The notes: generated from the letters alone by a model not told the origin. A stretch of DNA of 8,414 nt from Thermoplasmatota archaeon (GCA_022848785.1 JAJISK010000042.1:1-8414); one strand, 5' to 3'. Counted from the first letter of the stretch, positions 1 to 5,874 are shown. Made by a program: numbers and translations.

Positions 1-117
1 TCCTTCAAGTCGTCGCCTTCCTCTCCCTTCGGGAAGGCTCCGAGAATCCACGCCCAGGCAGCGAAGCTGACAAATAAGCGACCCTCGTGGAGAGGACGGG
101 CGGGAGACCCGAATCCC

Positions 118-123
118 GGGTGA
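118..123 (+). promoter_or_regulatory. Shine-Dalgarno site of the rhodanese gene
   Basis: GGGTGA lies five bases before ATG 129 and matches the GGTGA part of the archaeal anti-Shine-Dalgarno complement. It decides the start at 129 over the in-frame ATG at 87. Confidence 0.6.
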
Positions 124-128
124 CGCGG

Positions 129-461
129 ATGGTGAAGATACTCAGCGCGAAGGATCTCAAGGCCAAGATCGACCGGGGCGACGATTTCAAGCTCGTCATG
201 ACGATGAACGAGTGGCACTTCGAGGCCGAACACATCCCCGGATCCGTTTGGGTGGCGGACAAGGATCGGGCCCAGGCACTCCTAGACCCGGAGGATGAGA
301 TCGTGTGCTACTGCTCCGACCGCGCGTGTGCGGCGAGCCGCGTGGTGTCGAACGTCTTGGAAAAGTCCGGCTTCCAGCACGTCTACCACTTCGACGGCGG
401 GCTGCAAGAGTGGAAGGAGGCCGGCTATCCCCTCGAGGGAACGGCCATTGGGTCCCGTTAG
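129..461 (+). CDS. Single-domain rhodanese-like sulfurtransferase
   Basis: A 110-residue protein that is one rhodanese domain, about the usual length for the stand-alone form. These cytoplasmic proteins carry sulfane sulfur as a persulfide on a loop cysteine; the donor and acceptor here are unknown. Visible signatures are HIPGS at residues 35-39, the active loop YCSDRACAASR at 61-71 with Cys62 in the catalytic position, and a C-terminal FDGGLQEWKEAGYPL segment typical of the family. Cys60 and Cys67 flank the active cysteine. The frame is open further upstream to 87, but ATG 129 is preferred: GGGTGA at 118-123 is a good archaeal Shine-Dalgarno five bases before it, and the upstream 14 residues look non-coding. 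A weak AT-rich box (CAAATAAG, 71-78) may be its promoter. Family assignment is firm; physiological role is not known. Confidence 0.9.
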   Translation: MVKILSAKDLKAKIDRGDDFKLVMTMNEWHFEAEHIPGSVWVADKDRAQALLDPEDEIVCYCSDRACAASRVVSNVLEKSGFQHVYHFDGGLQEWKEAGYPLEGTAIGSR

Positions 462-651
462 GACGCAGGGGAGCGGGTCGACGGGCGGCTCGTCTCCCGA
501 GAGGCCTCTTTACCTGTCAAACGGTCACCCGCGAGGGAGCTTATCCGAGGAACCCGGCTGGGCGTAGGCCGGACGGCGGAGGTCCTAGCCTGGGGCGACG
601 GCTTCGTCCTCAATCTCTTCTACGACGGGTCTCCGGCGGGAGGCGGGCCCG

Positions 652-901
652 AGCGCTCGCAGGAAGCGGCACGGGTTCCTATGGCACCGCGGCTGGTACG
701 TCGCCGTGAACGCCGGTCTCGTCGACACCCGATCTTCACGGGGTTCCCAACGGCGTCATCTTCTGGCCCGCATTGCCCATCTTCTTCTGGGGCATCTTCG
801 TGGGCGTCCACCACCTCAGCGCCCGCCGCAGCTTTGGGCGGGGTTGGGTGCAGAAGGAGACGGAGAAGATCCTCCGGGAGGAGGAGGACCGTGGTCCGTA
901 G
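652..901 (+). pseudogene. Frameshifted remnant of a 2TM-domain membrane protein
   Basis: No intact frame exists here, but two frames joined in order read as a 2TM-domain (Pfam 2TM type) protein. Frame starting at 652 gives SARRKRHGFLWHRGWYVAVN followed by AGLV, the conserved 'rGFxxHxxxYxxVNxxL' first helix. The frame shifted by +1 from about 725 gives NGVIFWPALPIFFWGIFVGV then HHLSA, the 'FWPxxxxxxWGIxxxxH' second helix. It continues with GRGWVQKETEKILREEE, the usual polar tail, and a TAG at 899-901. The first frame has no ATG, GTG or TTG before GTG 706 and has a stop at 586-588, so the amino-terminal start is also lost or shifted. The linker between helices is polar and short, so some bases may be missing besides the frameshift. 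It could be a true decayed gene or a sequencing/assembly indel. Bases 462-651 hold nothing else I can support apart from a weak CTCTTTACC box at 506-514. Confidence 0.6.
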
Positions 902-943
902 CGGACCGCCCAACACACTCTCTTTCACCCTCCTCCACCGAAG

Positions 944-952
944 CTTTAAAAT
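944..952 (+). promoter_or_regulatory. TATA box of the VOC gene
   Basis: CTTTAAAAT is the most AT-rich stretch in this GC-rich region and lies about 40 bases before ATG 988. With the usual archaeal spacing, transcription would start near 972-976, leaving a leader of roughly 12-16 bases. This placement argues against translation from in-frame GTG 706. Confidence 0.65.
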
Positions 953-987
953 CGAGTCGGGGGTGGAAGCGCCACGGAAGGAAGCTA

Positions 988-1368
988 ATGGCAGAAGCAC
1001 CCAAACCCGGTAGCATTGTACACATCGAGTTCCCCGTCAAAGACAGGGACCGCGCGAAGAAGTTCTACGGGGACCTCTTTGGATGGAAGTTCCAAGACGT
1101 CCCCGAGATGGATTACACCCTGTTTGAGACCGCGAACGGCCCTGGTGGGGGTCTGTTCGTCCCGCAGGAGGGTCAGTTCGACAGGGGCGCCCTGAACTAC
1201 ATCCTCGTGGAGGACGTCGACGCGAAGTCCAAGGAGATCGAAGCCGCCGGAGGCGAGGTCATCGTTCCCAAGGCCGAAGTGCCCGGACAGGGCTGGTTCG
1301 CGGTCTTCAAGGATCCCGAGGGCACCACTCTGGCGATCTGGAAGTCGGCGGAGCAACAAGAGGAGTAG
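988..1368 (+). CDS. VOC superfamily (glyoxalase/bleomycin-resistance fold) protein
   Basis: A 126-residue protein with one vicinal-oxygen-chelate domain made of two beta-alpha-beta-beta-beta units. The first unit starts IVHIEFPVKDRDRAKKFYGD (10-29) followed by LFGW; the second contains LNYILVEDVDAKSKEIEAAG (69-88) and ends with GWFAVFKDPEGTTLAIWKS (102-120). That pattern is standard for small VOC proteins, which dimerise and can act as lyases, dioxygenases or drug binders. His12 fits the first metal position, but the equivalent strand of the second half begins with Asn70 and the last strand (TTLAIW) lacks the usual Glu. A canonical four-ligand metal site is therefore doubtful and the substrate cannot be predicted. 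ATG 988 is chosen because the TATA box at 944-952 lies just upstream; the frame stays open to 706 but that extension overlaps the 2TM remnant and reads as nonsense. The gene runs convergently into the next operon. Confidence 0.88.
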   Translation: MAEAPKPGSIVHIEFPVKDRDRAKKFYGDLFGWKFQDVPEMDYTLFETANGPGGGLFVPQEGQFDRGALNYILVEDVDAKSKEIEAAGGEVIVPKAEVPGQGWFAVFKDPEGTTLAIWKSAEQQEE

Positions 1369-1386
1369 ACTCGCGAAGCCGGTTCT

Positions 1387-1404
1387 TCCACCTCGATTGG
1401 TGGA
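1387..1404. terminator. Candidate hairpin between convergent genes
   Basis: TCCACC-TCGATT-GGTGGA forms a perfect 6-bp stem with a 6-base loop. It sits 19 bases after the VOC stop codon and 33 bases beyond the end of the opposing Ta0938-like gene. There is no clear T-tract on either strand, so a termination role is inferred only from position. Confidence 0.3.
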
Positions 1405-1436
1405 GAGCGCTGTTTGGCAATCCTTGAGCGGGAGCC

Positions 1437-1736
1437 CTAGACCGACGCAATCGGTTCAAAGACGAGGAGTTCCCCCGTTTCGGGGTCGAACCGAAGGCGG
1501 AAGCGGTACGCCTCGGCGCCTCGGACGGCAGCACACTCCCTACCGCGGTAATCCCCCTCAATCTTTACCTCGTCCAGGGCTTCCCAGCCCGTGCGCCGTT
1601 TGACCTCCTGGACCATATGGTCGAAGGCCCGCGCACAGACCCAGCAGCAGAAGAACATCCGTTGACCATCGACTTCCTCCCAGTGGTCCCCCCACTCGGA
1701 GTCGCACAGCGCGCAGGCGGCCTCAGGCACTTTCAT
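1437..1736 (-). CDS. Ta0938-like cysteine-rich (putative zinc-binding) protein
   Basis: A 99-residue protein of unknown function. The amino-terminal third carries a cysteine cluster, CALC at residues 8-11 and CCWVC at 30-34, spaced like a treble-clef or zinc-ribbon site. The pattern CALCxxxWGxxWxExDGxxMFFCCxxC recalls Thermoplasma acidophilum Ta0938, a small archaeal protein with its own Pfam family; that assignment is from memory of the motif. The rest (42-99) looks like a small alpha/beta domain ending in a beta-hairpin, with no catalytic motif I recognise. Its ATG lies inside the 3' end of the upstream HDO-like gene, overlapping by 14 bases, so the two are almost certainly translated from one mRNA and may work together. 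No membrane segment or signal peptide is visible, so it should be cytoplasmic. Confidence 0.85.
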   Translation of the reverse strand: MKVPEAACALCDSEWGDHWEEVDGQRMFFCCWVCARAFDHMVQEVKRRTGWEALDEVKIEGDYRGRECAAVRGAEAYRFRLRFDPETGELLVFEPIASV

Positions 1737-2610
1737 AGTCTCGCGCCCGCTCGAGGCGGGCGTTCAGATACTCGTCGAAGGCATCCAGCGACTGGAGGTA
1801 CGCGGCTCGGACCCGATCTTGCAGTCCGAACTCTTTCGTGTATTTCTCGACGAGGGCGAGGGCCTCCTCCGAGTGGGCGACATCCGCCTCGTACCCCTCG
1901 CGCAGGAAGTCCTTGACCGCCTGAGGCACCGCCTCGTCCTCCAGGATCGCGGGGTCGAAGTAGCGCATGGAGGCCCCCTCCTCCACGAGATCGCGGTTCG
2001 CGATCAGCTCGAGGCCGTGCATCGCCGCCATGATCTCGACCCAATGACCCCGTTCCGCCAGCTTGGCCCAGAAGTTCAGGGCCTGTTTCGTTCGTGGAAG
2101 GGGACTGGTTGACAGGACGTCCTCTCGCGGGAGCCCCAGGGCCTCGCCCATGCGTAGGAGGAGCTCGTAGTGGCCCGGCGCATCGGGCCCCTGTCCTCCG
2201 AACTCCGTGACGATGTTGTCGATCTCGTATAGTGTCGCGTCCCGCCGATCGGTCTTTGCGATGACGCTGGCGGCGGAGCGGACCCACTGGCGCAGGAAGT
2301 GTTGGTGTTCCACGACGTACCCGAGGAGGGTGGCCCGGGTGGGCCGCTGCAGCGCGAGGACGAAGGGATGGGGCCGGGGTCCGTAGAACCTCTCGATGAA
2401 GGTCCGCTTCATCCAGGACGCAAGCGTGGTCGCATCCGTGGCAAAGGCCTCCAGCCGTCCGGACAGCTCCTCCTCGCCGACCTTCTGCTTCGTGATGTTC
2501 CGGTTGAGCCACATGACGTGGTCCGGGTCGCTGGACGCGGCCCGCTTGAGAAAGTGTCGGGCCAGGGCCGAGTACGTGTCGGACGACCGCCCGCAGACCA
2601 TGCAACGCAC
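1723..2610 (-). CDS. Zinc-finger-like N-terminus fused to a heme-oxygenase-like (TenA/PqqC/CADD superfamily) protein
   Basis: A 295-residue helical protein. Residues 3-31 hold CMVC plus His19 and His31, a plausible C2H2-like zinc site not usual in this superfamily. Residues from about 60 on read as a heme-oxygenase-like bundle: HPFVLALQRPTRATLLGYVV (81-100), EHQHFLRQW, then EIDNIVTEFGGQGPDAPGHY (129-148), and late YEADVAHSEEALALVEKY (240-257). This superfamily includes TenA, PqqC and diiron/manganese-iron oxidases such as CADD. Candidate metal ligands are Glu135, His147, Glu201, Asp243 and His246; the first His of the usual HxxxDxxH motif is Gly239 here, so the metal site may be incomplete. 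GTG 2610 is preferred to ATG 2601 because GGGGAG precedes it and because it keeps Cys3 of the CxxC pair. The 3' end overlaps the Ta0938-like gene by 14 bases. The substrate is unknown; thiamine or PQQ synthesis genes are absent nearby. Confidence 0.85.
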   Translation of the reverse strand: MRCMVCGRSSDTYSALARHFLKRAASSDPDHVMWLNRNITKQKVGEEELSGRLEAFATDATTLASWMKRTFIERFYGPRPHPFVLALQRPTRATLLGYVVEHQHFLRQWVRSAASVIAKTDRRDATLYEIDNIVTEFGGQGPDAPGHYELLLRMGEALGLPREDVLSTSPLPRTKQALNFWAKLAERGHWVEIMAAMHGLELIANRDLVEEGASMRYFDPAILEDEAVPQAVKDFLREGYEADVAHSEEALALVEKYTKEFGLQDRVRAAYLQSLDAFDEYLNARLERARDYESA

Positions 2611-2617
2611 GATAGCT

Positions 2618-2631
2618 CCCCGCGAGCGGGG
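2618..2631 (-). promoter_or_regulatory. Hairpin overlapping the ribosome-binding site of the HDO-like gene
   Basis: CCCCGCGAGCGGGG is an inverted repeat (5-6-bp GC stem) in the short leader before GTG 2610. On the mRNA, the 3' arm GCGGGG runs directly into AG, so the folded stem would cover most of the GGGGAG Shine-Dalgarno. Any control of translation is inference. Confidence 0.35.
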
Positions 2632-2647
2632 CCTACGCCCGAACCTG

Positions 2648-2655
2648 CCTTAAGG
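2648..2655 (-). promoter_or_regulatory. TATA-like box of the HDO-like/Ta0938-like operon
   Basis: CCTTAAGG is centred about 41 bases upstream of GTG 2610, placing transcription start near 2625 with a leader of about 15 bases. The same CTTAAGG sequence precedes the gene at 5848, which supports its use as a promoter element in this genome. Confidence 0.55.
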
Positions 2656-2662
2656 TTGACTT

Positions 2663-2679
2663 GCCACGCTCATCGTGGC
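2663..2679 (-). terminator. Candidate terminator hairpin after the 71-residue gene
   Basis: GCCACG-CTCAT-CGTGGC is a perfect 6-bp stem with a 5-base loop, starting 8 bases beyond the stop codon of the 71-residue gene and ending just before the next TATA-like box. No T-run follows, so the terminator role rests on position. Confidence 0.35.
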
Positions 2680-2687
2680 GTGGTGTC

Positions 2688-2903
2688 CTAGAACGGGAAA
2701 TCGTCGGGGAGACGGGCCCGGAGAGCCTGATAGGTCCCCGATGCCCCCCACTCCTCCCGGATTCGACTCAGACGGGCCTTCACAACGTCCGGCGTGAGAC
2801 CGCGCGCACTCGAAACCATGCGGACGGTTTCCTCGAAGTCCTCCCCGCATACGTCGTAGCAGTTCCCCATCCCCGTCAGCAGCTCCCGGTCGGAGTCGTT
2901 CAC
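2688..2903 (-). CDS. Small acidic/helical protein of unknown function (71 aa)
   Basis: A 71-residue soluble protein that I do not recognise by function. It contains MGNCYDVCGEDFEETVRMVS (residues 12-31) with Cys15 and Cys19, then GLTPDVVKARLSRIREEWG and a terminal LRARLPDDFPF. The evenly spaced amphipathic helices and crisp ends look like a real conserved protein, perhaps a helix-turn-helix-like or adaptor fold. The frame is open up to 3011, but the upstream residues are low-complexity and basic. GTG 2903 is chosen because a TATA-like GACTAAACC lies centred exactly 27 bases upstream, as in leaderless archaeal mRNAs. It is divergent from the methyltransferase at 3026 and is followed by a hairpin before the HDO-like operon, so it is probably its own transcription unit. 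Confidence 0.7.
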   Translation of the reverse strand: MNDSDRELLTGMGNCYDVCGEDFEETVRMVSSARGLTPDVVKARLSRIREEWGASGTYQALRARLPDDFPF

Positions 2904-2925
2904 GTCTGGAGCAACGCCGAAGCGG

Positions 2926-2934
2926 GGTTTAGTC
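2926..2934 (-). promoter_or_regulatory. TATA-like box of the 71-residue gene
   Basis: GACTAAACC (minus strand) is centred 27 bases before GTG 2903, the spacing expected if transcription starts at the start codon itself. This fixes the short form of the protein. Confidence 0.5.
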
Positions 2935-2980
2935 TTTTTCCGGCAACGCGGTTCGCGGTCACCGGCCCCTACCGAGGACC

Positions 2981-2990
2981 CTTTTTTACC
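2981..2990 (+). promoter_or_regulatory. TATA-like box of the class I methyltransferase gene
   Basis: CTTTTTTACC is the only AT-rich tract in the 3' half of this divergent intergenic region and lies about 40 bases before ATG 3026, giving a predicted leader of some 12 bases. Confidence 0.5.
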
Positions 2991-3025
2991 GCCGACGGTT
3001 TCCACCGACAAGCGGGGAAGCTTAG

Positions 3026-3772
3026 ATGGGGCGACGCGTCGACCCGGAGGATGCAGAGCTCGGAGCGATGCGACGCTTCGTCTCGTTGGGGTGGGACCGC
3101 CTGCTGGACGTGGGCTGCGGGGACGGGAGGCTTACGACCCGTCTCGTGTCGTTGGCGAAGAACGCATTCGGCATCGACCCGGCGGCCGCCGACGTGGAAC
3201 GTGGCTGGCGTGCCATCCCACCCGATCTTCGTCCGCACATCACCCTCGCCGTCGGGACGGGGGAACACCTTCCCTTCCCCGATCGCACCTTCGATGTCGT
3301 GTTCTTCTCGTGGTCCCTCTGCTGCATGGCGTCCACCGAGAGCATGCAGGCGTCCCTCCACGAGGCATGGCGGGTCTTGCGACCGGGGGGATGCCTGGTG
3401 AACCTCCAGCCCTCCCTCTATCAGCCCTTCGCGCGAGGCGTGCTCACCTACCTGATCACGGGAGAGCAGCGAGACCTCGTCATGGACGAGGGAAGCGCCC
3501 GGGTTTCCGACGCGCGCTTCGCCCTGGAGTACACGACCCTGTACGATGAGAAGTTCGACCTCCTGGGGGAGGCAGAGTTCGAGGTTCGGACCTATTACGA
3601 CACCGAGGAGGAGCTCCTGGAGCGCCTCGTCCAGGGGAAGGAGGATGCCTATGAGGCGCTCCCCGAGGGCACCAAGGCGGAAATTCAACAGCGGTTGGAG
3701 TCTCTCCGGACCCCCGACGGCGTCCTTCGAACCGAGAACGCCATCCTCACGGCGCTCCGTCGATCCACCTAG
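3026..3772 (+). CDS. Class I SAM-dependent methyltransferase (Methyltransf_11 type), substrate unknown
   Basis: A 248-residue protein with a Rossmann-fold SAM-binding core in its first 130 residues. Motif I is LLDVGCGDGRLTTRL at 26-40, the acidic ribose-binding residue is Asp51 in FGIDPA, the post-II segment is GEHLPFPDRTFDVVFFSWSL and motif III/post-III is WRVLRPGGCLVNLQP. Residues from about 135 form a second, acidic helical region (DTEEELLERLVQGKEDAYEA and beyond) that presumably caps or selects the substrate. No arsenic-binding cysteine triad, radical or metal motif is present. Small-molecule methylation in the cytoplasm is likely from the family, but the target cannot be named. ATG 3026 sits about 40 bases after a T-rich promoter box, with GGGGAAG eight bases before it. 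The gene converges on the DsbA-methyltransferase fusion with only 36 bases between stop codons. Confidence 0.88.
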   Translation: MGRRVDPEDAELGAMRRFVSLGWDRLLDVGCGDGRLTTRLVSLAKNAFGIDPAAADVERGWRAIPPDLRPHITLAVGTGEHLPFPDRTFDVVFFSWSLCCMASTESMQASLHEAWRVLRPGGCLVNLQPSLYQPFARGVLTYLITGEQRDLVMDEGSARVSDARFALEYTTLYDEKFDLLGEAEFEVRTYYDTEEELLERLVQGKEDAYEALPEGTKAEIQQRLESLRTPDGVLRTENAILTALRRST

Positions 3773-3808
3773 GAAGGGCGAGCCCGTTGAGATGGGGGCA
3801 AGGGACCC

Positions 3809-5476
3809 CTAGGGCCGGCGCGCAGTCAACGCCACACTCTCGGCGCCGAAGGTCCGCGTAATCCGCTTGGTCGCATCCGACCGGCTCAGGGAAAAGTAGT
3901 CGAGGCGCTTGAGGACCCGGGCCTCGACGAAACCGGCCTCCTTGATCGTCTCCATGTACTCCGCTTCGACGGCCGCGCCCCCAATGCAGTCCGCCCAAAG
4001 CTGGGGGTTGATGCCACACACCGCTCCGACGTCCTCTTGCACGACGATGTCCGCGACCTGGAGGTGGCCCCCGGGCTTCAGGACGCGGGCGATCTCCCGA
4101 AAGGCGGCCTCCTTGTCGGGCACAAGGTTGAGCACGCCGTTGCTGGTCACCACATCCACGGAGGCGTCGGGGAGCGGGATCTCCGTCGCGTTCCCCTCCA
4201 GGATGTCGACGTTGTGCGCATGCATCGCCTCCGCATTTTTCCGGGCCTTCTCCAGCATGGCGGACGTGATGTCGAGGCCGTAGACCTTCCCCTTCGGTCC
4301 CACCTTCAGTGTCGCAACGAGGACGTCCGTCCCGGAGCCCGATCCGATGTCCAGGACGACATCGCCCTCCCGGATGACCCCGGCGACGAAGGGGTATCCC
4401 ACCCCCGCGAACGACTCGACGGCTGTGGAGGGGAGTCGGTCCACGTCATCGGAGGGATACCCCACGTGCTCCAGCGCCTCCCGGCCCAGGGGGAAGTGGT
4501 ACTCCTTCTCCGGGCTCGTCGCGACCTGCGTGTAGAGGTTCTGGACGGCCGCCGTCACGATCGGCATGAGATCCTCCTTCGATTCGATCTGGGCCTCCGG
4601 GGGGACGTGGGAAATCCGCACCACGTCCAGAGGCAACGTCTCCACCTCCACGGTCTTCGCCAACCAGAAAGGAGCGAATTCGAAGGCCTGGGCCTCGAGG
4701 AAGCCGGCGTCGGCCAATTTCTCGAGCCGGTCCTGGGCGTCGTCCTCCGCGATGCGGAAGACCTCGGCGATCTCGTGCGCCGAGATCAGGTGTCCCTCCA
4801 CCGTCTCCAGGTACTCCAGGATGTCGGCGGGGGCCCGCTTGGGGAGGTCGGGGACCAGGCGGTCGATCTCCTCCTCATAGGGCTCCGCCGTGAACACCTC
4901 GCCCTTCACGATTCGCTGGCCGTTTGCCTCGATCAGGAGACTCAGGAAGTTCACTTTCTCGGTGCGCATGGCCTCTTTGTCCTTCAGGAACGCCGCCTTC
5001 GTCTCGGGGCCATAGAGGTCTTGCAAGAGGCGCTTCCCATCGAGGCCCACCTCCTCCGCGAGGCGAACCAGCTCGCCTTCCGTCGCCGGCCGGGCTTCGA
5101 CCTGGAAGGCTTCCATCTGGCGGCGGAAGTAGCGCTCCGCCTTACGGGGGTCCTGGGCCTGCGCGGCCTTGAAGGCGAGACAGGCCGGGTAGGTCGTTCG
5201 GCAGCCTGCCTTGCGATAGAAGTCGGGCTCCAAGGGGTTACCCGTGATGCCGATCGACTCCTGGACCCACGTGACGGTCGCCTCCTCATCCACCCCGTAG
5301 TGGTCTCGCCAATCGTCGATGTCGTCGAAGACGCCTCCCATGCGATAAACGATCTCGACGTTATCCCCGTATACCGCCTTCAGGCGTCGGAGGAGAGGCT
5401 CCAGGCCCCAGGACCACCAGCACCAGGGGTCAGCGAAATGGACAATGCGCACCGGAGCGGGGGCCGCGTCTACCAT
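3809..5476 (-). CDS. Fusion: DsbA/FrnE-like thioredoxin fold + winged-helix-like linker + ArsM-like SAM methyltransferase
   Basis: A 555-residue three-part protein. Residues 10-215 read as a DsbA/FrnE-family thioredoxin fold: [20 protein letters not shown] (11-30), YRMGGVFDD, a helical insert with Cys92 and Cys99, and a late [19 protein letters not shown]. The active motif is CWWS, so only Cys19 remains of CxxC. Residues 216-280 contain a winged-helix-like segment ([20 protein letters not shown], 230-249, then [13 protein letters not shown]). Residues 310-555 form a methyltransferase: [20 protein letters not shown] (326-345), motif [13 protein letters not shown] (373-384), [28 protein letters not shown] (445-459) and [15 protein letters not shown]. 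This lineage is related to arsenite methyltransferases; Cys487 and Cys497 (WADCIGGA) are present, but the SNC cysteine of ArsM is Gly447. Cytoplasmic, as no signal peptide is seen. ATG 5476 follows a TATA box by about 33 bases. A role in methylating a thiol-bound metalloid or other thiol ligand is inference. Confidence 0.9.
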   Translation of the reverse strand: MVDAAPAPVRIVHFADPWCWWSWGLEPLLRRLKAVYGDNVEIVYRMGGVFDDIDDWRDHYGVDEEATVTWVQESIGITGNPLEPDFYRKAGCRTTYPACLAFKAAQAQDPRKAERYFRRQMEAFQVEARPATEGELVRLAEEVGLDGKRLLQDLYGPETKAAFLKDKEAMRTEKVNFLSLLIEANGQRIVKGEVFTAEPYEEEIDRLVPDLPKRAPADILEYLETVEGHLISAHEIAEVFRIAEDDAQDRLEKLADAGFLEAQAFEFAPFWLAKTVEVETLPLDVVRISHVPPEAQIESKEDLMPIVTAAVQNLYTQVATSPEKEYHFPLGREALEHVGYPSDDVDRLPSTAVESFAGVGYPFVAGVIREGDVVLDIGSGSGTDVLVATLKVGPKGKVYGLDITSAMLEKARKNAEAMHAHNVDILEGNATEIPLPDASVDVVTSNGVLNLVPDKEAAFREIARVLKPGGHLQVADIVVQEDVGAVCGINPQLWADCIGGAAVEAEYMETIKEAGFVEARVLKRLDYFSLSRSDATKRITRTFGAESVALTARRP

Positions 5477-5505
5477 TCGTCCCCGTCCAGGAACGATGGC
5501 CTAAC

Positions 5506-5513
5506 GGATAAAC
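5506..5513 (-). promoter_or_regulatory. TATA box of the DsbA-methyltransferase fusion gene
   Basis: GTTTATCC (minus strand) is centred about 33 bases before ATG 5476, implying a leader of at most about 8 bases. No convincing Shine-Dalgarno precedes the ATG, which fits near-leaderless translation. Confidence 0.6.
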
Positions 5514-5530
5514 GGCTCGGGGAGGAGCCG

Positions 5531-5848
5531 CTACAGCTCCCGCACGAACCGCGTCATGATGGCGATCTCCCCTTCGAATCGGGCCGTGGCGGCCGGGGAG
5601 TACCAGATGTCCGCGAGGTGTGGGGCGGCGCGCAGGCACGCGTCCCGAATGTCGGCACCCGAGACGCTTCGGACGACGTCCAGGGCCTGGTCCTTGAAGT
5701 TCCGAAGGAACTCTCGGTTGGGCTCGAAGAGGATGTCCACGATGCTCATCTTTCCCTCGAGCCAGTCCGCAATGACGTCGGGCGGGGCGGATCCCACCCC
5801 GGTCTGGATCTGCTGCAGAAGGAATTCGCGCGGGCCGCCGGACATCAT
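5531..5848 (-). CDS. Unknown helical protein (105 aa)
   Basis: A 105-residue soluble protein whose family I do not recognise. It opens with two methionines (ATG 5848 and ATG 5845; either could be used) and is predicted by eye to be mostly amphipathic helices: PPDVIADWLEGKMSIVDILF, NREFLRNFKDQALDVVRSV and RFEGEIAIMTRFVREL. One cysteine (DACLRAAPHLADIWYSP region) and no membrane segment or known motif are visible. A CTTAAGG box about 30 bases upstream gives a leaderless or nearly leaderless start. It is followed after 54 bases by the DsbA-methyltransferase fusion on the same strand, which has its own TATA box, so co-transcription is possible but not required. Codon use and start context look like neighbouring genes, which supports it as real. 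Confidence 0.75.
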   Translation of the reverse strand: MMSGGPREFLLQQIQTGVGSAPPDVIADWLEGKMSIVDILFEPNREFLRNFKDQALDVVRSVSGADIRDACLRAAPHLADIWYSPAATARFEGEIAIMTRFVREL

Positions 5849-5874
5849 GGGGGCGTCGACCTAGGAGGTGGGAG

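Noticed and set aside
15..38. Inverted repeat GCCTTCC...GGAAGGC with a 10-base loop
   Set aside because: A 7-bp stem is real but lies before the end of a possible upstream frame, has no T-run and is of a length expected by chance.
3..77. Possible 3' end of an upstream gene ending at TAA 75-77
   Set aside because: About 24 codons are open from the left edge, but the residues show no recognisable family and the stretch is too short to judge.
706..987. N-terminal extension of the VOC protein from GTG 706
   Set aside because: The added residues are not VOC-like, they run out of frame through the second helix of the 2TM remnant, and a TATA box at 944-952 lies between them and ATG 988.
1733..2605. 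A 290-codon minus-strand frame alongside the HDO-like gene
   Set aside because: It is the shifted frame of a real gene; the competing frame shows heme-oxygenase-like motifs and an overlap-coupled neighbour, while this one is Arg/Gly/Pro-rich.
2969..3688. A 239-codon minus-strand frame opposite the class I methyltransferase
   Set aside because: It is antisense to a gene with clear SAM-binding motifs and shows only the composition of a shadow frame.
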